Shown in pieces: positions 57,704 through 64,000 of a stretch of 64,000 bases of DNA. Under the pieces are notes generated by a model that worked only from the letters and a program-made list of their open reading frames with translations, made no database searches and had not been told where the DNA came from. Each line of letters begins with the position of its first letter. Position 1 is the stretch's first letter. The translations under genes and the position numbers were made by a program. The stretch is from AP-15 sp963795485 (GTDB taxonomy: Bacteria > Pseudomonadota > Alphaproteobacteria > ATCC43930 > CGMCC-115725), in NCBI GenBank assembly GCA_963795485.1, contig CAWCIL010000007.1:186001-250000 (forward strand). Reading direction: 5' to 3'.

Positions 57704-58030
57704 CTACGAGCCGGTTATCCGGCGAACTTCACCTGGTCGCACGGACGGCATCGCTTGCAGGATCTCGGGTACAAGCAGCAACAAATCTTCCAACGTGTTG
57801 GTCCGGGCCACGACCACTATGATCGCGCAGGAGGAGTGCGCCAGGTTTTGCTGAAATTGAAGGTTTTGGTCAGCCGTCAGGAAAAGGTCGAAGCCGTTCG
57901 CAGCTGCCCGACGCAGCAACTCGCCGTTTCCGAGACCGGCCCAGCCTTGCTGTTGCACGGTGCGGACCACATGACCTTTGAGTTCCCGGGCCAGAGGGCG
58001 GGGCAGTTGTTCATCGAGCAAAACGCGCAC
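57704..58030 (-). CDS. DUF5615 PIN-like toxin candidate
   Basis: A 108-residue protein with the DUF5615 beginning MRVLLDEQLPRPLARELKGH and a middle LLRRAAANGFDLFLTADQNL, holding the conserved acidic residues (Asp6, Glu7, Asp at about 47 and 54) of a PIN-like nuclease fold. Start GTG 58030 lies inside the preceding DUF433 gene (20-base overlap), a typical toxin-antitoxin arrangement. Nuclease activity is an inference from the fold. Confidence 0.85.
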   Translation of the reverse strand: MRVLLDEQLPRPLARELKGHVVRTVQQQGWAGLGNGELLRRAAANGFDLFLTADQNLQFQQNLAHSSCAIIVVVARTNTLEDLLLLVPEILQAMPSVRPGEVRRITGS

Positions 58031-58238
58031 GATCGGCCAATGCTTCGTGAGCGGCTTCGAGCGCCGCCCGGGCCTGTTGCCGCGACACCGAGGGAAACGC
58101 GTCGAGGAACTCGTCGAGGCTGTGGCCTTTTTCCAGGTAATCGATCAGGTTCCGTAACGGCACTCGGGTCCCGACAAAAACCGGCGTCCCCCCCAAAATT
58201 TCACGATCGCTGTGGATTACCAGGGGCCGTTCCGCCAT
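58011..58238 (-). CDS. DUF433 antitoxin candidate
   Basis: A 75-residue DUF433 protein with the family core HSDREILGGTPVFVGTRVPLRNLIDYLEKGHSLDEFL and a C-terminal helix ALEAAHEALADRARF. DUF433 proteins contain a helix-turn-helix-like fold and commonly precede DUF5615 genes as the antitoxin. The start ATG 58238 lies 77 bases from the divergent decarboxylase-like gene, so its promoter region is shared. Autoregulation is expected but no operator is evident. Confidence 0.85.
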   Translation of the reverse strand: MAERPLVIHSDREILGGTPVFVGTRVPLRNLIDYLEKGHSLDEFLDAFPSVSRQQARAALEAAHEALADRARFAR

Positions 58239-58315
58239 TGCTTACCTCATTGCGCTCTTTGCCGAAAGCATGGCTTGCCGCAATACCTTTCGCAAGATCC
58301 AAAGGAGACATCCGC

Positions 58316-58639
58316 ATGCCCGCGACCCCGCCCTCGCCCGCCCGCGAGCAGGTTCGGCCGATCGCGCCGAAGCTGATCGAACTCGCCGACAAGGTCGTCT
58401 ACGGCGACGTTTGGGAGCGTCCCGGCCTCTCGAAACGCGACCGCAGCCTGATCACGGTCGCGACCCTGGTGGCGCTCGGCCGCGAGAAGCAGCTGGTCGG
58501 CCATCTCGGCCGCGCCCTCGACAATGGCCTCAGCAAAGACGAGCTCGGCGAGCTGATCACCCATCTCGCCTTCTATGCCGGCTGGCCGGCGGCGATGACC
58601 GCGGCGCTGGTGGCGAAGGACGTGTTCGCCGGGCGCTGA
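58316..58639 (+). CDS. carboxymuconolactone decarboxylase family protein
   Basis: A 107-residue AhpD/CMD-like helical protein. The conserved segment VYGDVWERPGLSKRDRSLITVATLVALGREKQLVGHLGRAL and the following LSKDELGELITHLAFYAGWPAA, with the catalytic-type Glu and His residues, are present. There is no CxxC pair, so it is the gamma-carboxymuconolactone decarboxylase-like rather than the AhpD-type. AAAGGAGA precedes ATG 58316. Members act in protocatechuate degradation or in oxidative-stress responses; nearby aromatic catabolic genes favour a link to the former. Confidence 0.85.
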   Translation: MPATPPSPAREQVRPIAPKLIELADKVVYGDVWERPGLSKRDRSLITVATLVALGREKQLVGHLGRALDNGLSKDELGELITHLAFYAGWPAAMTAALVAKDVFAGR

Positions 58640-58853
58640 GCCGGCGCCGGGTCGTCCCAGATAAACCAGCTGACGATCAGGCCGAAGCTCGCGGCGAAGC
58701 AGCCCGGCGGCTGATGGCTCCCTCGGTCGGACAAAACGCCATCCCCGGTTGTTGCGCGCTCGAAATATCCGGTCCGACCGGGCTGTTTCAGAAACCGGCG
58801 GGAGAGTGTTCGATGCCCGTCCCGATTGACGAACAGGATCCGCCGCCTCGGCA

Positions 58854-60146
58854 TTATCCCCTGAACAGCTTCGGCAGGCCCTGCCAGCAGGAATTGTAGT
58901 CGCGCTGCAGGGAAGGAGTTTCGAGCGCGAAGCGGGTCGGACGGATCGGAAACCGCGTCTCAAACATGAAGGCGAGCGTGTCGACGATTTTTTGCGGGGT
59001 CAATTCGGCGGTGCTCGCGCGTTCGTAGGTCGCGGCGTCGGGGCCGTGCGCGGCCATGCAATTGTGCAACGACATGCCGCCCGGCGCGAAGCCGTGCGCT
59101 TTGGCGTCGTATGCGCCGTGCACCAGGCCCATGAACTCGTTCATGACGTTCCGGTGGAACCAGGGCGGGCGGAAGGTGTGCTCGGCCACCAGCCAGCGCG
59201 GCGGGAAGATCACAAAGTCGCAATTGGCGGCGCCGGGCACCTCGGAGGGTGCGGTCAGAACGGTGAAGATCGACGGGTCGGGATGGTCGAAGCTGACCGA
59301 GCCCAAGGTGTTGAAAAGTGCGAGGTTGTATTTATAGGGCGTGTAGTTGCCGTGCCAGGCGACGACGTCCAACGGCGAATGATCGAATTCCGCCATCCAC
59401 AAATTGCCGGCGAATTTGGCGACGATTTCGAAGGGTTCGTCGCGGTCCTCGAAGGCGGCGGCGGGGGTCAGAAAATCGCGCGGATTGGCGAGCCCGTTGG
59501 CGCCGATCGGGCCCAATTCGGGCAGACGGAACAGCCGGCCGTAATTCTCGCACACATAGCCGCGCGCGCGGCCGTCGGGAAGGACGACCCGGAATTTGAT
59601 GCCGCGCGGGATCACCGTAATTTCTCCGGGACCGGCTTCGATGACGCCGAACTCGGTGCTGAGCCCCAGCCGCCCCTGCTGCGGCACGATCAGCAGCTCG
59701 CCGTCGGCGTTAAAGAAAAGGCGTCGGTCCATCGGCGTGGTCGCGTGGTATACATGGACGGCGATCCCCGCATGGAGGCCGGCGTCGCCGTTGCCGCCGA
59801 TCGTGGCGAGGCCGTCGACGAAATCCCTGGGCGTGTCGGGGAACGGCAGCGGATCCCAGCGCAGCCGGTTGGGCGGCGGCTCGGCCTCGTTAAAGGGCGC
59901 GCCGCGGACGAGGCCGTTGTCGATCCGGCGAAACGCCGGGTGCGCCGCCGAGGGCCGGATGCGATAGAGCCAGGACCGCCGGTTCTCGGCGCGCGGCGCG
60001 GTGAACGGCGTGCCCGAAATCTGCTCGGTGTAGAGGCCGAGCGGATGGCGCTGCGGCGCGTTCTGGCCCTCGGGCAGCGCGCCCGGCAATGCCTCGCTCG
60101 AGTGCTCGTTGCCGAAGCCGGAAAGATAGCGGGTCATCGCGATCAT
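58854..60146 (-). CDS. hmgA: homogentisate 1,2-dioxygenase
   Basis: Fe(II)-dependent ring opening of homogentisate to maleylacetoacetate, the substrate of MaiA. The 430-residue protein begins TRYLSGFGNEHSSEALPGALP, as in all HmgA. The iron ligands are in PPWFHRNVMNEFMGLVHG (His, Glu) and MSLHNCMAAHGPDA (His), with the family stretches WHGNYTPYKYNL and FVIFPPRWLVAEHTFRPP. ATG 60146 overlaps the stop of the EthD gene (ATGA), marking translational coupling. The same region lacks hppD and fahA. Confidence 0.96.
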   Translation of the reverse strand: MIAMTRYLSGFGNEHSSEALPGALPEGQNAPQRHPLGLYTEQISGTPFTAPRAENRRSWLYRIRPSAAHPAFRRIDNGLVRGAPFNEAEPPPNRLRWDPLPFPDTPRDFVDGLATIGGNGDAGLHAGIAVHVYHATTPMDRRLFFNADGELLIVPQQGRLGLSTEFGVIEAGPGEITVIPRGIKFRVVLPDGRARGYVCENYGRLFRLPELGPIGANGLANPRDFLTPAAAFEDRDEPFEIVAKFAGNLWMAEFDHSPLDVVAWHGNYTPYKYNLALFNTLGSVSFDHPDPSIFTVLTAPSEVPGAANCDFVIFPPRWLVAEHTFRPPWFHRNVMNEFMGLVHGAYDAKAHGFAPGGMSLHNCMAAHGPDAATYERASTAELTPQKIVDTLAFMFETRFPIRPTRFALETPSLQRDYNSCWQGLPKLFRG

Positions 60147-60487
60147 CCCGGCGACACCGGAATGATCACTCTTTCTTCGACGACGAAGCTCTTGATATGG
60201 CCGATGAACAAGGCGCCGTCATCGTGCAGGCGCTTGGCTTCGGGGGTCGCGTTGGCCCGCTCCATCGCCGCCCGGTCATCGAACCACAATTCGGCGATGC
60301 CGTCGACTTCGACATCGCTCGTTGGGATGTCGGGCCGGGTGCGCTCATTGAGAATGTGCGACTGCACATATCGCCGCACGCCCGGCACGGCGTGGGCCAA
60401 GGGACCGTGCACCTCGAACCAGTGCTTGACGAAGTCTTCGCGGCTGAGGCCGGCCTTGCGGGTCAGCAGTCCGATGGTCTTGATCAC
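60143..60487 (-). CDS. EthD-domain protein
   Basis: A 114-residue ferredoxin-fold dimeric alpha-beta barrel (Dabb) protein. It has IGLLTRKAGLSREDFVKHWFEVHGPLAHAVPGVRRYVQ and GIAELWFDDRAAMERANATPEAKRLHDD, characteristic of EthD, the small protein required with EthABC for ether degradation and also found as stand-alone decarboxylase/isomerase-like enzymes (methylmuconolactone methylisomerase-type). GTG 60487 has AAGGAGAGAG upstream. It is coupled to hmgA, suggesting a part in aromatic catabolism. Confidence 0.85.
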   Translation of the reverse strand: MIKTIGLLTRKAGLSREDFVKHWFEVHGPLAHAVPGVRRYVQSHILNERTRPDIPTSDVEVDGIAELWFDDRAAMERANATPEAKRLHDDGALFIGHIKSFVVEERVIIPVSPG

Positions 60488-60588
60488 CTGCTCTCTCCTT
60501 TTGGCCTTATCGAAAAACGGCGTCGCTCGCGTCGTCGCCGCCGATCATGATACCGTTGGCGGAACAGGCAAAGAGCAAGGATCGGGCG

Positions 60589-61365
60589 ATGGATCTGAAG
60601 CTGGTCAGAGAGGAGGCGATCGAAGGGACCACGCGCTTTTTCTGGGACAAGCAGGGGTTCGTGCCAGACGAGGACAGCGAGGAGTGGGAGGCTGAGTATC
60701 GCCGCCAGTTCGAGTTGGCAAAACAGCGCCAGGCCAGTGCCGGCCCTCGTCCCGCTGCGGCTGTCGCGAGCGTGCCTGTGCCCGCGCCGGCGCAGCCGAC
60801 GGGTGGGGCCGAACTGACCGGGCCGCCGACGCAGATCCGCTGGGCCGCGGCACTGCGCGCCGAGCGGATCGCGGAAATCCGCGACCCCGGCATTCGCGGT
60901 TGGCTCGCCACTACCTGGACGAGGGCCAAGAGCTGGATCGACACCCGCGAATTGCCAACCCCGGTGTTTTTGCAGCGGATCGCACCGCATTATGCCGAAT
61001 ACCGCAAAGGCGCCGACGAGCGGGCGCGCCTGCTGGCCAGCGAGCGCCACGCCAAGGAGGCGGCCGCCGACCAGCTCCGCCGTGCGGTCGAGGACGCCGG
61101 GATCACCGTCGCAGGGCTGATCGAGCTCGTCGACATCTGCGACCGGCTGCCGTCGTCGCCGCTCGGGACGAAGCTCGCCGAGCTCGATTGCGAGGGCCGC
61201 AACCTTCGCGTCTTCGAAACCGCCGACCCGGCGCTGCTGATGGTGCTCGAAAAGGGCGCGGAGGGGCGCAGCGAATACGCCATCGAGCGCGACGAGGGGC
61301 TCGTCGCCGATCTCGGCTTGTTGATGCGGGCGATGGCTGTCATAGCGGGAGCAGCGATATCATGA
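60589..61365 (+). CDS. hypothetical helical protein coupled to the gentisate-type dioxygenase gene
   Basis: A 258-residue soluble protein without signal or membrane segment. The N-terminus DLKLVREEAIEGTTRFFWDKQGFVPDEDSEEWEAEY precedes an Ala/Pro-rich linker, then a predominantly helical region with ERIAEIRDPGIRGWLA, TTWTRAKSWIDTRELPTPVFLQRI and LASERHAKEAAADQLRRAVEDAG. I do not recognise the family. Its stop overlaps the next ATG (ATGA at 61362), so it is translationally coupled with the dioxygenase and may be a chaperone, activator or partner subunit. ATG 60547 is an alternative start. Confidence 0.65.
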   Translation: MDLKLVREEAIEGTTRFFWDKQGFVPDEDSEEWEAEYRRQFELAKQRQASAGPRPAAAVASVPVPAPAQPTGGAELTGPPTQIRWAAALRAERIAEIRDPGIRGWLATTWTRAKSWIDTRELPTPVFLQRIAPHYAEYRKGADERARLLASERHAKEAAADQLRRAVEDAGITVAGLIELVDICDRLPSSPLGTKLAELDCEGRNLRVFETADPALLMVLEKGAEGRSEYAIERDEGLVADLGLLMRAMAVIAGAAIS

Positions 61366-62540
61366 CCGTCGACGCGCGCGAGGCGATGGAGCGGCTCAAT
61401 GCCGAGGCCGCACCGCTCAACATCTGGCTGCGCACCCAGGCGAACGCGCCGGCGCAGCGCCCGTGGTTTCGCGAAACCGGGCTCGATGCCAGCGGCCGGG
61501 TCGCCTCGGGGCGGGTCGGTGCCGCCCAGCTCAAGCCTGTGGCGCATCATTGGCGCTGGCAGGAGATCTCGCCCTATCTCGACCGCATCGCCGCGGTCGC
61601 CCGCGAAGCCGAGGTGTCGCCGATCGAATTCGCCGAACGCCAGCAGTTCCTGTTGACCAATCCGGGGCTCGGCGGGCGGCTGCAGGTCACCTCGACGATG
61701 CGCTGCGCGGTGTCGATCTACAACCCGGGCGATGTCGCCCCGGTCCATATCCACACGCCCAACGCCAGCCGCACAATCCTCTCCGAGAAAGGCGGCTACA
61801 CCACGATCGAGGGTGAGCGCTGCGAGGCGGCGCGCGGCGACCTGATCCTGACCCCCAACGGCACCTGGCACGACCACGGCAACGACGGCGCCGAGCCGGT
61901 CATCTGGATCGACGTTCTCGACTTCCCGCTGATGGAGTTTCTCGATTGCGTGTGGCTCGACGAGGAACATCCCGGCGAGACCCAGGGCAACACCCGTGCG
62001 CAGACGGTGACCCACGACGGCGGCTATTCGCACCGACTCTACGGGCAGGGCGGCTTGGTGCCGGGTTTCGCTTCGCACCGGCGTGGGTTCGGCAATGGCA
62101 CTTCGCCGATGTTTCATTACCGCGGCGCCGAGGTGCGTGCCGCCCTCGACGGCCTGCGCGATGAGACCGGCGATCCCTATGAGGGCCTGACCCTGCGCTT
62201 TGTGAACCCGGCAACAGGCGCATCGGTGTTTCCGACTCTCGACTACCGCGCCATGCTGCTGCGGCCCGGCGAGGACACCCGGTTCAAGCGCGAGACCGCG
62301 GGCACCCTCTATCAGGTCATCGACGGCAACGGCGCGACCGAGATCGCCGGCGGGCGCCTGGAGTGGCGCCGGAACGACATATTCGTGGTGCCGGGCTTTA
62401 CCTGGCGCCGGCATGTCAACCGCGGCGCCTCCGATGCGATCCTCTACGCCGTCTCGGACATGCCGCTCTTGGCGAAGATCGGCCAATACCGCGCGCAAGG
62501 CCGGCTACCCGACGACACCGTCGAGGAGCTCGCCCGCTAG
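61362..62540 (+). CDS. gentisate 1,2-dioxygenase-like bicupin
   Basis: A two-cupin Fe(II) ring-cleavage dioxygenase of 392 residues. Cupin 1 has the metal ligands in PVHIHTPNASRTIL and, after the KGGYTTIEGER strand, GDLILTPNGTWHDHGN. Cupin 2 has ETAGTLYQVIDGNGATEIAGG and NDIFVVPGFTWRRHVN, where the usual WHxH is RRHV, so only one iron site is expected. Gentisate, salicylate and 1-hydroxy-2-naphthoate dioxygenases share this layout. Product would be maleylpyruvate, and a zeta-class transferase (maiA-like) could isomerise it. ATG 61362 overlaps the upstream unknown gene. Confidence 0.85.
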   Translation: MTVDAREAMERLNAEAAPLNIWLRTQANAPAQRPWFRETGLDASGRVASGRVGAAQLKPVAHHWRWQEISPYLDRIAAVAREAEVSPIEFAERQQFLLTNPGLGGRLQVTSTMRCAVSIYNPGDVAPVHIHTPNASRTILSEKGGYTTIEGERCEAARGDLILTPNGTWHDHGNDGAEPVIWIDVLDFPLMEFLDCVWLDEEHPGETQGNTRAQTVTHDGGYSHRLYGQGGLVPGFASHRRGFGNGTSPMFHYRGAEVRAALDGLRDETGDPYEGLTLRFVNPATGASVFPTLDYRAMLLRPGEDTRFKRETAGTLYQVIDGNGATEIAGGRLEWRRNDIFVVPGFTWRRHVNRGASDAILYAVSDMPLLAKIGQYRAQGRLPDDTVEELAR

Positions 62541-62625
62541 CCGGCGGCCACGACAGCTTGCCTGCCGCCGCGCAGGGCCCTCTCGTTGTGCAACCCAAGG
62601 TGGGTCGAACTATCCCAATGCCTTG

Positions 62626-62702
62626 CCGTCGTCCCCGCAGAAGCAGGGGTCCAGGGGGCAGCCGCACGTCGCTTACCTGGCTGCCCGCTTTCGCGGGAAT
62701 GC
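62626..62702. repeat. REP-like element, second copy (inverted relative to 26732-26810)
   Basis: Three stem-loops: CCCCGC-AGAA-GCaGGGG (62633-62649, one bulge), GCAGCC...GGCTGC (62658-62684) and CCCGC-TTTC-GCGGG (62684-62697). Its reverse-strand translation contains HSRESGQPGKR and PASAGTT, the standard signature of this dispersed repeat. It lies between the dioxygenase and the convergent PEBP gene and is clearly related to the copy next to queG. Confidence 0.7.
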
Positions 62703-62750
62703 CGCCCAATGGGTGTTTTTTGGAACTCTTTTCGGGTCATGCCCCCGCTC

Positions 62751-63323
62751 TCAGGGGTGAGTGAAGCGCAGGATCAGGCCGGCCGCGCCCTTGGTGTGTC
62801 CCTTGAGGGCATTGAACAGCTGGTCGCGGGTCATGCCCGGCTGCAGAGCCTTGGGATCAAGGTCGGTGGCGATCAGGATCAAGGTGTAGTGATGCCAGTC
62901 GCCGACCGGGGTGCACGGCCCGGAATAGGTCGCCTTGCCCATCGTGCTCTTGCCGCCGACGAATTTGTCGGAGGGTTTGCTGGCCTCGCCCTCGGCAAAC
63001 CCGGTCACCGATGCCGGGATGTCGTAGGCGACCCAGTGCACCACACCCAACCCGCCGCGCGCCTCCGGGTCGGTCATCACCAAGGCGAAGCTCTTGGTGC
63101 CGGCCGGCGGGTTCGACCAGGCGAGCGGCGGCGACACGTTCTGCCCGACGCAGTTCGGGCTCGCCTTGTTGTTGCCGGCGTTCTTGATCGCCAGCTTGCC
63201 GTCGTCCTGGTATTCCGGGGAGGTGAGCTTGAACGGCTCGGCCGCCGCCGCGAGGTGCGCGGCGTATGACAAGGATAGGGCGACCCCACTGGCCAGAATA
63301 AGATTTGCAGCACCTCGCCTCAT
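62751..63323 (-). CDS. secreted YbhB/YbcL-like PEBP family protein
   Basis: A 190-residue phosphatidylethanolamine-binding-protein-fold protein. A signal peptide (LILASGVALSLSYAAHLAAAAE) is followed by the YbhB core: CVGQNVSPPLAWSNPPAGTKSFALVMTDPEARGG, the GVVHWVAYDIPA ligand-site strand, YSGPCTPVGDWHHYTL, and the C-terminal helix. Both conserved DPxxR/H-type and GxxxR-like ligand-site residues (DPEA, HW) are present. Bacterial PEBPs have no established reaction; ligand binding in the periplasm is likely. Confidence 0.9.
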   Translation of the reverse strand: MRRGAANLILASGVALSLSYAAHLAAAAEPFKLTSPEYQDDGKLAIKNAGNNKASPNCVGQNVSPPLAWSNPPAGTKSFALVMTDPEARGGLGVVHWVAYDIPASVTGFAEGEASKPSDKFVGGKSTMGKATYSGPCTPVGDWHHYTLILIATDLDPKALQPGMTRDQLFNALKGHTKGAAGLILRFTHP

Positions 63324-63480
63324 GACGCTCCCCCACTCGTTTTCGCTTAGATAGGCCCGCCGGTTCAGGCTGCGGGTTAACCTCGCCCCACTGATCGGCC
63401 GGATCAGAGTAGCCGGGACCGGCGACGCCTTCAACAGACCACAGGGACGGTTGGCGCGGCAGAGGGGGGGAAGAGAGGTC

Positions 63481-64000
63481 ATGGGCGAGGTTTGGGATTC
63501 GGCGCTCCTGATGCTGGTCCTGCTCGGCGGCAGCGCCCTCGGCGTGATCGCGCGGCCGTTTTTGTCCGAGCGCCACCGCAGTGCCGAGACAACCGATCTG
63601 ATCCGGCTGGTGGTGACCATGCTGGTGACCTTTGCCGCCCTGGTGCTGGGGCTGCTGACCAGCACGGTCAAGGCGTCGTTCGACGGCGTCGACACCGATC
63701 TGCGGAGCTTCGCCATCAATCTGATCCAGCTCGACCGGTCGCTGCGCCAATACGGCAGCGAGGCCGATGCGGCGCGGGCATTGCTGCGCAGCTATACGGC
63801 CGCGGCGATCGCCTCGACCTGGACGACCGAGCCGAAACCGCCCGGCGAATATTACCCGAGGAAAGTTTCGCCGCCGCCCAACGCCGATTCGATCGAAAGC
63901 ACTAGCCTGGGAGACATGCTGACCCAGATCGAGCTCGATTTGCGCCGGCTCGAGCCGCAGAACTCGATGCAGCGGAGGCTGGCGCCGGTCATTCTGAACC
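63481..64000 (+). CDS. DUF4239 (bestrophin-like) membrane protein, 3' truncated by window edge
   Basis: The first 173 residues of a membrane protein. Helix 1 (ALLMLVLLGGSALGVIA) and helix 2 (LIRLVVTMLVTFAALVLGLLTSTVKASFD) are separated by a short loop with RPFLSERHRS, followed by a soluble segment rich in DTDLRSFAINLIQLDRSLRQYG. This N-terminal layout identifies the DUF4239 family, whose second half (two more helices) would lie beyond the window. AGAGAGG precedes ATG 63481. The family is sometimes called bestrophin-like, but channel activity is unproven. Confidence 0.8.
   Translation, partial: MGEVWDSALLMLVLLGGSALGVIARPFLSERHRSAETTDLIRLVVTMLVTFAALVLGLLTSTVKASFDGVDTDLRSFAINLIQLDRSLRQYGSEADAARALLRSYTAAAIASTWTTEPKPPGEYYPRKVSPPPNADSIESTSLGDMLTQIELDLRRLEPQNSMQRRLAPVILN

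Noticed and set aside
58573..58854. 93-residue reverse frame between the decarboxylase-like gene and hmgA
   Set aside because: It overlaps the decarboxylase-like gene antisense, has no ribosome-binding site and shows no recognisable motif apart from one hydrophobic patch.

Overview
The window is about 64 kb of very GC-rich, densely packed bacterial chromosome. Gene content points to an alphaproteobacterium, probably Rhodospirillales/Acetobacterales or a nearby order: a pentose-phosphate cluster with a fused transaldolase-glucose-6-phosphate isomerase, an NrtR-like NUDIX regulator, GDP-heptose genes, and DUF1640, DUF433/DUF5615 and DUF2283 small proteins. I see no rRNA, tRNA, CRISPR array, phage or transposase gene. 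The placement is inferred from gene families and is not a measured phylogeny.

Layout. 0-1.7 kb: tail of a CorC-like CBS protein, a broken DUF1640 protein and an anti-sigma-like C-terminal domain. 1.8-12.9 kb: one forward cluster encoding essentially the whole pentose phosphate pathway (gntK, tkt, tal-pgi fusion, gnd, zwf, rpe, pgl, rpiA) plus a HAD phosphatase. 12.9-19.9 kb: secreted protein, folD, PEP mutase/isocitrate lyase-family enzyme, NrtR-like regulator, soluble histidine kinase, comM, DoxX. 19.8-25.2 kb: GDP-heptose synthesis (fused nucleotidyltransferase-phosphatase, gmhA, GHMP kinase) with a divergent glycosyltransferase and sugar-nucleotide SDR. 25.2-32.5 kb: a long reverse-strand run with a type I secretion ABC/HlyD pair, a 93-aa unknown, tgt-queF-queG and a lipoprotein. 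32.9-40 kb: hydroxyacid dehydrogenase, amidase, lon-hsp20, alpha/beta hydrolase, small lipoprotein and a 137-bp inverted-repeat element. 40.4-47.8 kb: ThDP enzyme, DUF2283 gene, maleylacetoacetate isomerase, two-component system and TonB-dependent receptor. 47.9-57.7 kb: Tat-exported GH10 xylanase, TPR protein, two MFS transporters, SDR, ketopantoate-reductase-like protein, M20 carbamoylase and M81 peptidase. 57.7-64 kb: DUF433/DUF5615 pair, carboxymuconolactone decarboxylase-like protein, hmgA-EthD, a gentisate-dioxygenase-like cupin, PEBP protein and the start of a DUF4239 protein.

How the genes work together. The 1.8-12.9 kb cluster would phosphorylate gluconate, oxidise glucose-6-phosphate to ribulose-5-phosphate, interconvert pentoses and, through the Tal-Pgi fusion, return hexose to glucose-6-phosphate. 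hmgA and maiA are two steps of homogentisate breakdown, although no fumarylacetoacetase is visible here. The heptose genes feed a cell-surface glycan.

A caution about the sequence itself: about seventeen otherwise ordinary genes or gene ends are interrupted by single-base frame changes. About fifteen or more of these are +1 insertions, mostly in short homopolymers, and they hit housekeeping genes such as tkt, pgi, folD and tgt. I treat them as probable sequencing or assembly errors and annotate across them, stating where each shift lies. I did not find a clearly new defence or mobile system. The best leads are the repeat elements, several coupled genes of unknown function, and unusual domain combinations.
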